A stretch of DNA of 53,520 bases from NCBI GenBank assembly GCA_013824715.1, contig PNOH01000031.1:1-53520 (forward strand). The letters are read 5' to 3'. Under the pieces are notes generated by a model that was not told the DNA's origin, ran no database searches, and saw nothing but the letters and a program-made list of their open reading frames with translations. Positions 7,948-15,307 of this stretch are shown piece after piece. The translations under genes were made by a program, and so were the position numbers. The stretch comes from Odoribacter sp. (GTDB lineage: Bacteria > Bacteroidota > Bacteroidia > Bacteroidales > Prolixibacteraceae). Positions within the stretch are counted from its first letter, which is position 1. Each line of letters opens with the position of its first letter.

Positions 7948-10900
7948 TTATTTCCAGACCGGCAATCTGCCCGGTGTCCAGGGTGCATTGACTTTGTTCA
8001 TTGCAGCTTCCAGCGCAGGAATATCCTTTTCAACCATTTGTCTGAGTTCTTCCAGAATGGGCGGAAACTCTTCTTCCAGAATAGCCATGTCGGCTTTTTC
8101 GGACGCAGTGATTGCTGAAGTAGAGCTGTTGTGGGCATACGAAATGTTCCCAAGCCGTTCCATCACCGGAATTTGTGCCGGAGGTATCTCTTCCCAACTG
8201 GCTTTGGCTTGTTCACCTTCCATTTTAAATTTGAGCGCTTCGAGCCGGTCGCCCAGTTTGCGGGCAAGGTCCATCAGTTTCTGGTCGGCTGCCGGGGCTG
8301 CATAAATCGCCTGCTTCATGGTTTCAAGCTTTGCAATCAGGTCGGTGGTCATCTGGTTGGTTCCGTTTATTGCTGTTGAAATTCTGGAAACTTTTTTTCC
8401 AAAAGCAACAACCTCCTGATAGTCGGCTGCCGGTAATGTGGCCAGGTTGAGTTTCTGGCAGGTAAATTCAACCGGCGCTACCAGTTCTTTCTCCTGACCT
8501 TCGAACCATAAACTCATGCCGACTTTGTATTTTCCGGGCATGGCCAGAATGCTTCCCCTCGACTCTTTCACCGGATCGAATTTGCTTCCCTGTGGAGCAC
8601 GGGTTCCGGCATAGCGTAAATCCCAATTTATCCGGCTGATTCCTTTCGAGGGAGATTTGGTCAGGCGGCGGACCACATTTCCATCTTCATCGGTAATGGT
8701 AAAAATCAGATGGGCCGATTCCACTGCGGCTTCCAGTTGCAATTCGCGTATGCCGGGCTGTGGAATGGGTTTGCCTTCTTTAAACAGTTTCTTTTCAGCT
8801 TCCTGGCGGAGCTCTTTTTTAATCTTCGGAACCTCTTTCAGGTAATACGTAAATGTGGCGCCAAAATCCGGATTTTTTGCAATGAAATATGTACTTCCCT
8901 GGTTTCCTTTCGAGGAAGTTTGAATGTACATGTTGGCATTTTTCACCTTGAAAATATGGGCTTCGCGGCTGGCCAGTTCGTGTGAAAGTTCGCGCAAGGG
9001 GCTGTAGTTTTCAAGAATATAAAATCCGCGGCCAAATGTGGCCAGTACCAAATCCGATTCGCGGGTTTGCAGGGCAATGTCAAAAATGGCTATGGTTGGA
9101 AGACCCGATTTCATCTGGGCCCAGTTTTTGCCTCCATCTATGGTGAAGAATACGCCAAATTCGGTACCCACAAGCAACAGGTTGGGAGCCAGATAATCCT
9201 GCTCAATGCAATGAATAGTGCCGTTTACCGGAAGATTTGCGGCAATGTTTTCCCAGGTTTTTCCTTTATCCGAACTTTTCAGCAGATAAGGCTTAAAGTC
9301 GTCGCGCTGCAAATTGTCGAATGCCGCGTAAAGTACATTGGCATCAAAACGGTCGGCTTTCAGGTCGCTAACGTATGTATATTCAGGGATTTCGGCGAAA
9401 GTTTTGGTCTGAACCCAGTTTTTACCTCCATCTTCGGTAACCGAGATTACACCGTCGTCAGTTCCGGCAAAAAGTAAATCTGCCTGAACCGGCGATTCGT
9501 CGAGCGCCACAATGGTGCCCCACTGCGAGATGGAAACATCTTTGGCAACAGCTTCTGAACTCCAGAATTTGCCCATTACAGGAAATGAATTCCGGTCGGT
9601 TTTGGTGGTGATGTCGTCGGAAATTACCTGCCACGAGTTTCCCTGGTCGTCGCTCCTGAATACTTTATTTGCTGCGGTATAAATTCGTTGCGGCGAATGT
9701 TTGCTGACAAAAAGCGGGGCGTTCCAGTTCCATTTGTAGGCCAGTTCGCCTTTTCGCTCGCGGGGCTTGATGCTGATGTCTTCACCGCTTTTGCGGTCGA
9801 AGCGTGCCATTCCGCCGTATTGCGATTCGGTATAAATAATGTTCGGATCGGTCGGGTCGGTATCAATCCAGAAGCCATCGCCGCCAACGGTTACAAACCA
9901 TTCGTCGTTGGTAACGCCATCATTCGAAGTAGTTCCTGACGGGCCTCCCATCGAATTATTATCCTGGGTTCCGCCATACACATTGTAGAATGGGAAAGCA
10001 TTGTCAACATTCACCCGGTAAAATTGTGTGACCGGAATATTTTCTTTGAAATCGTAGTTTTTTCCAGCATCCCACGATTCGTACAAACCACCATCGCCGC
10101 CAATCATGAAATGTTCGGTATCCTTCGGGTCAACCCAAATGGCATGGTCGTCAACATGGCGTTTGTTGTTGCCAAGCGAAGTCCATGTTTTGCCACCATC
10201 CACCGTAAATTGGCTTCTCGTTTCGGTCGAATAGACTTTGTCGGCATCCAGCGGGTCGCAGACAATCTCGTTATAATACTGCCCACTGGCGCTGTAATCG
10301 CTCATTTTATTCCAGCTTTCGCCTTTATCGGTCGAGCGGAAAAATCCACTTTTGCCGAGCTGTGCTTCCACAATCAGGTAAACGATATTTGGATTAACCG
10401 GCGAAACATCAATTCCCATTCCGCCAATATCAACTTTCGGAAGTCCGTCCATGATTTTGCGCCAGGTTTTCCCGGCATCGGTCGTTTTGTAAACAGCCGA
10501 TTCGGGGCCACCGCCAATTTTAGAAAAAATATGCCGGCGCCTTTGTTCCGATGTTGCGTACATGATGTCGGGATTCGATGGGTCGATCACTACATTGTTG
10601 ATGCCCGTATTTTCGCTCACGAACAATACTTTTTCCCAGGTTGTGCCACCGTCGGTACTTTTATACAAGCCGCGTTCTGCTCCGGGACCCCATGCAGAGC
10701 CTTCGCAAGCAACAAATACGGTATTCGAATTTCGCGGATCGATGATGATGCCTCCAATCTGACGGCTTTCTTTCAATCCCATATTTTTGAACGATTTGCC
10801 CCCGTCAACCGACTTGTAAACGCCGTCGCCATAACCTAAAGCACGCTGATGGTTATTTTCGCCAGTACCAACCCACACCACATTCGGATTATTTGGATCG

Positions 10901-11238
10901 AGCTCGACCACACCTATTGAATAGGCGCCGTACTTGTCGAAAACCGGATCCCAGGTGGTGCCGCTGTTGGTCGTTTTCCACACGTTTCCGCTGGCAACGG
11001 CAACGTAATACTCTTTCGTGTTTTTTGGATTGACTGCCAGATCGCCAATACGGCCACTGCACCAGGCAGGGCCAATACTTCTGAATTTTAAACCATCAAC
11101 CAGCGAAGTGGAAATGATGGTGTCGCCTTTGGCTTTTTCTTTGGTTTTGTCTTTTGACTTGTCTTTTTCATCAGTTTTGGCCGAAACAGAGAGACTTAAT
11201 AGAATTAAAGCAGCAATGAAGAAAAGATTAAATTTCAT
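7948..11238 (-). CDS. Secreted Asp-box (BNR/VPS10-like) propeller protein
   Basis: 1096 residues. A signal peptide (about 1-20) is followed by a Lys/Asp-rich linker (KDKSKDKTKEK). I count about ten Asp-box motifs of the type S/T-x-D-x-G-x-x-W (for example TTDAGKTW, SSDKGKTW, TIDGGKNW), spread over the first ~700 residues; these are turns of sortilin/sialidase-like beta-propellers, here probably two. The last ~350 residues contain an Ig/FlgD-like part (ITDEDGNVVRRL) and a helical tail. Such proteins of about 1050-1100 residues are common in Bacteroidota and are annotated as glycosyl hydrolase or VPS10 proteins, with no proven activity. It stands alone between two palindromic repeat clusters. 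Confidence 0.85.
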   Translation of the reverse strand: MKFNLFFIAALILLSLSVSAKTDEKDKSKDKTKEKAKGDTIISTSLVDGLKFRSIGPAWCSGRIGDLAVNPKNTKEYYVAVASGNVWKTTNSGTTWDPVFDKYGAYSIGVVELDPNNPNVVWVGTGENNHQRALGYGDGVYKSVDGGKSFKNMGLKESRQIGGIIIDPRNSNTVFVACEGSAWGPGAERGLYKSTDGGTTWEKVLFVSENTGINNVVIDPSNPDIMYATSEQRRRHIFSKIGGGPESAVYKTTDAGKTWRKIMDGLPKVDIGGMGIDVSPVNPNIVYLIVEAQLGKSGFFRSTDKGESWNKMSDYSASGQYYNEIVCDPLDADKVYSTETRSQFTVDGGKTWTSLGNNKRHVDDHAIWVDPKDTEHFMIGGDGGLYESWDAGKNYDFKENIPVTQFYRVNVDNAFPFYNVYGGTQDNNSMGGPSGTTSNDGVTNDEWFVTVGGDGFWIDTDPTDPNIIYTESQYGGMARFDRKSGEDISIKPRERKGELAYKWNWNAPLFVSKHSPQRIYTAANKVFRSDDQGNSWQVISDDITTKTDRNSFPVMGKFWSSEAVAKDVSISQWGTIVALDESPVQADLLFAGTDDGVISVTEDGGKNWVQTKTFAEIPEYTYVSDLKADRFDANVLYAAFDNLQRDDFKPYLLKSSDKGKTWENIAANLPVNGTIHCIEQDYLAPNLLLVGTEFGVFFTIDGGKNWAQMKSGLPTIAIFDIALQTRESDLVLATFGRGFYILENYSPLRELSHELASREAHIFKVKNANMYIQTSSKGNQGSTYFIAKNPDFGATFTYYLKEVPKIKKELRQEAEKKLFKEGKPIPQPGIRELQLEAAVESAHLIFTITDEDGNVVRRLTKSPSKGISRINWDLRYAGTRAPQGSKFDPVKESRGSILAMPGKYKVGMSLWFEGQEKELVAPVEFTCQKLNLATLPAADYQEVVAFGKKVSRISTAINGTNQMTTDLIAKLETMKQAIYAAPAADQKLMDLARKLGDRLEALKFKMEGEQAKASWEEIPPAQIPVMERLGNISYAHNSSTSAITASEKADMAILEEEFPPILEELRQMVEKDIPALEAAMNKVNAPWTPGRLPVWK

Positions 11239-11411
11239 GCGAATTAAGATTTATGTTAGAATATAGATTATTCAGATTTTTAACCGTCAAGATAGATGTG
11301 ATTCACTCAAAGATACATGATATATTTCAGGAAAAACATTCCTTTTGCCTTTCAAAACACTTTCATGGATTGGAATCCTGAAGGATAAAAAGTTTCGATG
11401 TTATTTAAAAC

Positions 11412-11548
11412 AACCTTAGTAGTAAGAATAACTCCCCACGTTTTTAACCTTATTTATTCATCTATAAATCAATAGAAGGTAATAAGGTCAAATTCACATT
11501 TACTAACCATTACTACTAGGGTTTCTCTGACAAATAAGGTTTTAAAAA
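11412..11548. repeat. Interleaved inverted repeats with AACCTTA motifs
   Basis: 11412-11425 (AACCTTAGTAGTAA) is the reverse complement of 11510-11523 at 13 of 14 bases, and 11441-11455 (TTTTTAACCTTATTT) pairs with 11532-11548 allowing a 2-base gap. The same motifs occur in the element at 7462-7721 on the other side of the propeller gene. The remainder of 11239-11682 contains no gene. Confidence 0.5.
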
Positions 11549-11682
11549 ATGAAAATTCCTGTACCAATGACAAAAGAGGCAACTCCGGACAAAACAATAA
11601 TACCCACAGCATTCGTTATAGAACCATAAAAATGCCTTAACTTAGTACACATAAAATAACCACAAAATTAAAATTCCGTTTT

Positions 11683-12975
11683 ATGCTGATTTCCATCTCT
11701 CCCTTTTCGCTCCTGAAGTTCAGAATTGCCATTTCTCTATCCATCCTGAATTTAGCATTTCTGCCTTTCGGTACATTTTCGCAGGAAACTGCCCATCGTT
11801 TTAAAATTGTAGGTGAAAGAAGAGGCCCGGTAATCTCAGGTATTCCGGATGAAACCGAAGTTGAATATGACCTGAATAGCCCGGACCATTTGTTTGTTTC
11901 CAAGTTCAATCGTGAAGGACTCATACAATCCAAATCGCGAGCTAAGTTTTATGGAAAGAGATTTGAACTGACCAATATGTTATCTTACTCATTAAAAAAG
12001 CAAATAATCAGCGATGGTTTCCATATCAATTACCGGGAAGATGGCTCTGTTTTAAATGAACTAGTTTTCGGAGAGGACATCCTTAAGCAGGAAACCAGCT
12101 ATTACCCTGACGGAAAAAAGCAGTTGTTGATTTCAGGTGACGGAAAAACGCTTGAAGGTGACTACAAAATATGGTATCCGGACGGACAGATATATTTTTC
12201 GGGAAATTACCGGGGTAACCTGAAAGATGGCGAATTTCTGGAATTTGATACCATTGGCACCCAAATCCGAAAGGGCATTTATCTGGAAGGGAAACTGATT
12301 TCAGGAGAGGCAGTCGTTCAGGACGTGATTCATGAAAAACCGGAGGTGCCGGCAAAATACATCAACGGCAATGCGGAGTTTGATGACTATTTGAAGATGA
12401 GATCCGCAGATGTAAACGGATTCGAAAAGGTAACGAAAGAAAAATGGGTTGACCTTAAACTAATCGTGGATAAAACCGGGAAAATATCCAATGTGGAAGT
12501 CGTAACAATATTAAGCCCCGAGGAGCTTGATTTATTAAACGCCGTTTTGAATGAAATGCCTGAATATGTGCCCGCAACGGTTGAAAATATTCCGGTGAAC
12601 AGTTTGATATTTTTAAACCTTATTCTTTCAAAAGAAGGATTGCGAAGAAATATTAAAGATCAGTTTTTTATTGATCCGGAAGAAAAGCCAATATTTCCGG
12701 GTGGTAAAGAAGCCTTATTAGAATATCTCATATCCAATATCAAATATCCTATTGAAGCAGCAGAGAAAGGCATCCAAGGCAAGGTATTGGTAACTTTTAT
12801 AGTTAACGAAGATGGAAGTTTAACCGAAATAAAAGTGCTGTGGGGCGTTGATATGTATTTAGACGCTGAGGCTGTAAGGGTTGTTCGTAACATGCCTAAA
12901 TGGATTCCGGGCAAAAAGGATGGTAAACCGGCCAAAGGCGCTTATACCGTACCTATTAATTTTATTCTCGAGTGA
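11683..12975 (+). CDS. Exported protein with MORN-variant repeats and two TonB C-terminal-like domains
   Basis: 430 residues. The hydrophobic stretch at about 14-36 is a signal peptide or anchor. Residues ~105-205 carry MORN-variant repeats (YYPDGKKQL, WYPDGQIYFSG, GEFLEFD). Two TonB_C-like domains follow: a degenerate one (~240-315) and a canonical one (~340-430) with FPGGKEALLEYL, YP at the end of a helix, GKVLVTFIVNEDGS and WIPGKKDGKP. Bacteroidota carry many such proteins; the domain pairs with TonB boxes of outer-membrane receptors, but this protein lacks the Pro-rich linker of classical TonB, so energy transduction is unproven. No ExbBD genes are adjacent. Confidence 0.8.
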   Translation: MLISISPFSLLKFRIAISLSILNLAFLPFGTFSQETAHRFKIVGERRGPVISGIPDETEVEYDLNSPDHLFVSKFNREGLIQSKSRAKFYGKRFELTNMLSYSLKKQIISDGFHINYREDGSVLNELVFGEDILKQETSYYPDGKKQLLISGDGKTLEGDYKIWYPDGQIYFSGNYRGNLKDGEFLEFDTIGTQIRKGIYLEGKLISGEAVVQDVIHEKPEVPAKYINGNAEFDDYLKMRSADVNGFEKVTKEKWVDLKLIVDKTGKISNVEVVTILSPEELDLLNAVLNEMPEYVPATVENIPVNSLIFLNLILSKEGLRRNIKDQFFIDPEEKPIFPGGKEALLEYLISNIKYPIEAAEKGIQGKVLVTFIVNEDGSLTEIKVLWGVDMYLDAEAVRVVRNMPKWIPGKKDGKPAKGAYTVPINFILE

Positions 12976-13030
12976 AGTACATTTATCCGATCATTGTACG
13001 AAAAAAAACGCCGGAGATGAATTCATTTTT

Positions 13031-13060
13031 TTTGTAGTTTAAATATTTGGTCTATATTTG
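13031..13060 (+). promoter_or_regulatory. Promoter of tRNA-Phe
   Basis: TTTG (13031-13034), an 18-base spacer and TATATTTG (13053-13060) match the Bacteroidota sigma-ABfr consensus exactly. The tRNA starts 76 bases later. Confidence 0.75.
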
Positions 13061-13135
13061 CAACCCGAAAGCGAAACAGAAGAGCCAAAAGCGACCCCTG
13101 ATTGCTTCGGAAAAAGTCCACACCGGACTCAAAAT

Positions 13136-13208
13136 GGTGCCATAGCTCAGTTGGTAGAGCAATGGACTGAAAATCCATGTGTCCCTGGTTCAAATCCAGG
13201 TGGCACCA
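13136..13208 (+). tRNA. tRNA-Phe (GAA)
   Basis: A complete 73-base cloverleaf: acceptor arms GGTGCCA and TGGCACC pair at all seven positions, the D arm is GCTC...GAGC, the anticodon stem ATGGA/TCCAT encloses loop CTGAAAA with anticodon GAA, and the T arm carries GGTTCAAATCC. The discriminator base is A. The 3' CCA is not encoded, since CACA follows. Confidence 0.97.
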
Positions 13209-13209
13209 C

Positions 13210-13255
13210 AAAAACCCGGACATCGTTTTAATATGGTGTTTGGGTTTTCTTTTTA
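13210..13255 (+). terminator. Terminator after tRNA-Phe
   Basis: AAAACCC...GGGTTTT with an imperfect inner stem (GACA/TGTT) is followed by CTTTTT. It starts directly after the tRNA. Confidence 0.65.
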
Positions 13256-13372
13256 ATCAAATACAAATGAGTTTTGAAAACCGTCCGTGTAAAATGGTTT
13301 TTCAAGGCATAAACCTTATTTCGGACGGAATTGGATTCACGACCAAAGCATTTCAGAAGGCCGATCCTATTT

Positions 13373-13467
13373 CGTCCGAAAAGAGACCAAAGTATTGACC
13401 GGTTTTATCTCGCGGACGATTTTGTCTTCCAATTTCTCTTTCTATAAATATTTTGCACCTCTGGTGC
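13373..13467. repeat. ~95-bp dispersed repeat, copy 1
   Basis: It starts with CGTCCGAAA, contains ATCTCGCGGACG and CTTCCAA, and ends in the palindrome GCACCTCTGGTGC. All of these recur in the same order at 44934-45029. The stretch 13256-13655 otherwise holds no gene I can support; further CGTCCG/CGGACG pairs occur at about 13281-13327. Confidence 0.7.
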
Positions 13468-13658
13468 AGAACGGTACCTGTTGTACATTTATAAGCCATA
13501 TTCTTCACATATTGAGGAACTATTCAGGTTTTTTTAGTACCGCTTTTTTAAAAGATTTCCCTTCTTCCCCACAATAATATCAGATGATTCGTTTTGACCA
13601 CGCACTGAAACAGCAAAAAAAACTAAGAAAGGTCGGGCTTTGGTTTGTGGGGGCGCGT

Positions 13659-13934
13659 TTATTTAAATAAGTCGGAATGCGTGCCTGTACCGATTAGTCT
13701 AATTGTTTTTTCTTTTACGTCTTTTTCCCATATCAAAAGCCAATCAGCTTTAATATGAGCTTCCCAAAATCCAGACAAATTGCCAGTTAGAAAATGCGGG
13801 TTGTACTTGGCTGGTAATGTGCCGTTTTCGGCCAGTTCAATTAAAAGAGCGTCCAGCAGTTCTATTTTATACCTGCGCTTTTCGCAAAGTTTGTAATCCT
13901 TTTTGAATTGATTAGTGAAAATGATTTGAAACAC
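13659..13934 (-). CDS. YafQ/RelE-family mRNA interferase toxin
   Basis: 91 residues. The C-terminal half carries the YafQ signature: His47, HIKADWLLIW (His60, Asp64, Trp65) and GTGTHSDLF (His86, Phe90). These correspond in spacing to the catalytic and substrate-binding residues of E. coli YafQ, which cuts mRNA in the ribosomal A site. Length fits. It is the last gene of a minus-strand set and begins five bases after the antitoxin stop. I leave out the gene symbol because the antitoxin is not DinJ-like. Confidence 0.88.
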   Translation of the reverse strand: MFQIIFTNQFKKDYKLCEKRRYKIELLDALLIELAENGTLPAKYNPHFLTGNLSGFWEAHIKADWLLIWEKDVKEKTIRLIGTGTHSDLFK

Positions 13935-13939
13935 GAATG

Positions 13940-14137
13940 CTACGATTTAAGTTTTTCAAGTAAATCGGCCACATTTTTTGTACGGGTTACTTTTCCAGTT
14001 TTAGCTTCATGTATTGATTTCAATAATGTGGCGCTCGGGATTTTTTCCTCGATAATGGTCACGTAAGATTGAGTTTTGAGAAATTCAATCATTTTTTTTG
14101 CATCAGTTGTGCGTTCATTGATTATTATAGTTGTCAT
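13940..14137 (-). CDS. Antitoxin partner of the YafQ-like toxin
   Basis: 65 residues from the ATG at 14137; a GTG at 14155 would add six residues and looks less likely. The N-terminus (TTIIINERTTDAKKM) could form a beta-strand then helix as in DUF2683-like and other small antitoxins, and the C-terminal half is charged and probably disordered until it wraps the toxin. It precedes the toxin gene by five bases, the usual antitoxin-first order. Assignment rests on the partner and position more than on its own sequence. Confidence 0.72.
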   Translation of the reverse strand: MTTIIINERTTDAKKMIEFLKTQSYVTIIEEKIPSATLLKSIHEAKTGKVTRTKNVADLLEKLKS

Positions 14138-14179
14138 AGCTGGATTATTTTTCACAAATATATAAAACCTGCATGATTT

Positions 14180-15112
14180 TTATACTCCCAGGAACTTCAG
14201 ATTCCTTTTCAAGCCCTCAAACCGTGCCCGTTTCACGGCTGAATTCCTGAACAACTCATTAAACAAAGGTTTATCCATTTCATGCCATTCACTTTTCGAC
14301 AGACTTATCAGTTTTACGTCAGGATAAAATGCAGCTTCGTTATGAACTTTTGATTTTAAATTCCAGGGGCACACATCCTGGCAAATATCGCAGCCAAATA
14401 CCCGATTTTCAAACTTTCCTTTCAACGATGGATCAATTTCACCATGATTTTCGATGGTTTGATAGGAAATACACCGGCGGGCATCTAAAATATAAGGCGC
14501 AACCAAAGCCTGAGTGGGGCAGGCAACAATACATCGGGTACAAGTTCCGCAGTGGTCGTGAACCATTTTTTGGTTAGCCGGCAATTCCATATCTATGATC
14601 AACTCACCGATAAAAAAGAAACTGCCATGTTCTACCGAAATCAGGTTGGTGTTTTTCCCAATCCAGCCTAAACCGGCACGGGCAGCCCATGCCCGGTCTA
14701 AAACCGGAGCCGAATCAACCAAGCAACGGCCTTCGCAAGGCGCAATTTCCAGTTGGATAAACTTCAGCAATTCGCTAAGTTTATCTTTAATCACCAAATG
14801 GTAATCGGCGCCAAAGGCATATTTGGTGAGTACCGGAGCTTCAGGATCAACCTGTTTTTCAGCCGGGAAATAATTCAGCAAAACGGAAATAACAGAACGG
14901 GCATTTTCAACTAAAAGGCACGGATCGAGGCGTTTATCTAAATATTTGGCCATGTAGTTCATTTCTCCGTGCATCCCATCCTGAAGCCAGTTCATCAACC
15001 GATTTTTTTCTTCGGCCAGAAAACGGGCTTCCGAAATACCGCAATCCAGAAATCCAAGCTCTTTGGCTTTGGCCTTGATTTGTTCTGAAGCATTTTCGCA
15101 GGTCATTTCCAT
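14180..15112 (-). CDS. queG: Epoxyqueuosine reductase
   Basis: 310 residues. It reduces epoxyqueuosine to queuosine in tRNA using cobalamin and two [4Fe-4S] clusters. Cluster cysteines are clear: CGTCTRCIVACP (Cys188, 191, 194, 198) and CDICQDVCPW (Cys241, 244, 248), with Cys214 between. DSAPVLDRAWA (133-143) and GLGWIGKNT (147-155) are QueG hallmarks of the cobalamin and active-site region. Slightly shorter than E. coli QueG because it lacks the C-terminal HEAT-like extension. The toxin-antitoxin pair follows 42 bases downstream on the same strand and may be cotranscribed. Confidence 0.95.
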   Translation of the reverse strand: MEMTCENASEQIKAKAKELGFLDCGISEARFLAEEKNRLMNWLQDGMHGEMNYMAKYLDKRLDPCLLVENARSVISVLLNYFPAEKQVDPEAPVLTKYAFGADYHLVIKDKLSELLKFIQLEIAPCEGRCLVDSAPVLDRAWAARAGLGWIGKNTNLISVEHGSFFFIGELIIDMELPANQKMVHDHCGTCTRCIVACPTQALVAPYILDARRCISYQTIENHGEIDPSLKGKFENRVFGCDICQDVCPWNLKSKVHNEAAFYPDVKLISLSKSEWHEMDKPLFNELFRNSAVKRARFEGLKRNLKFLGV

Positions 15113-15307
15113 ATTATGAAGATTTACAAATTTAAAAATAGCTGAATTTATTCTTATTTTTTTTTGGACTGAGAATTTTATTGATGACCTGATTAAACCA
15201 GTTCAAATTCTTTTTGTCAAATGCACAATTTATTTCCTCGTCGTTTGCATTAAATCCCTAATTTTACATCAACCCAAAAGCTAAACAAAATCAGAATTAT
15301 CCAAACC

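Noticed and set aside
10024-10839. 271-codon open frame on the plus strand
   Set aside because: It lies fully inside the propeller gene on the opposite strand, has no recognisable domain and follows the codon bias of its host gene.
13256-13398. Possible 43-residue peptide starting at 13267
   Set aside because: No start signal, no signal peptide or domain, and it is made of CGTCCG/CGGACG repeat DNA.
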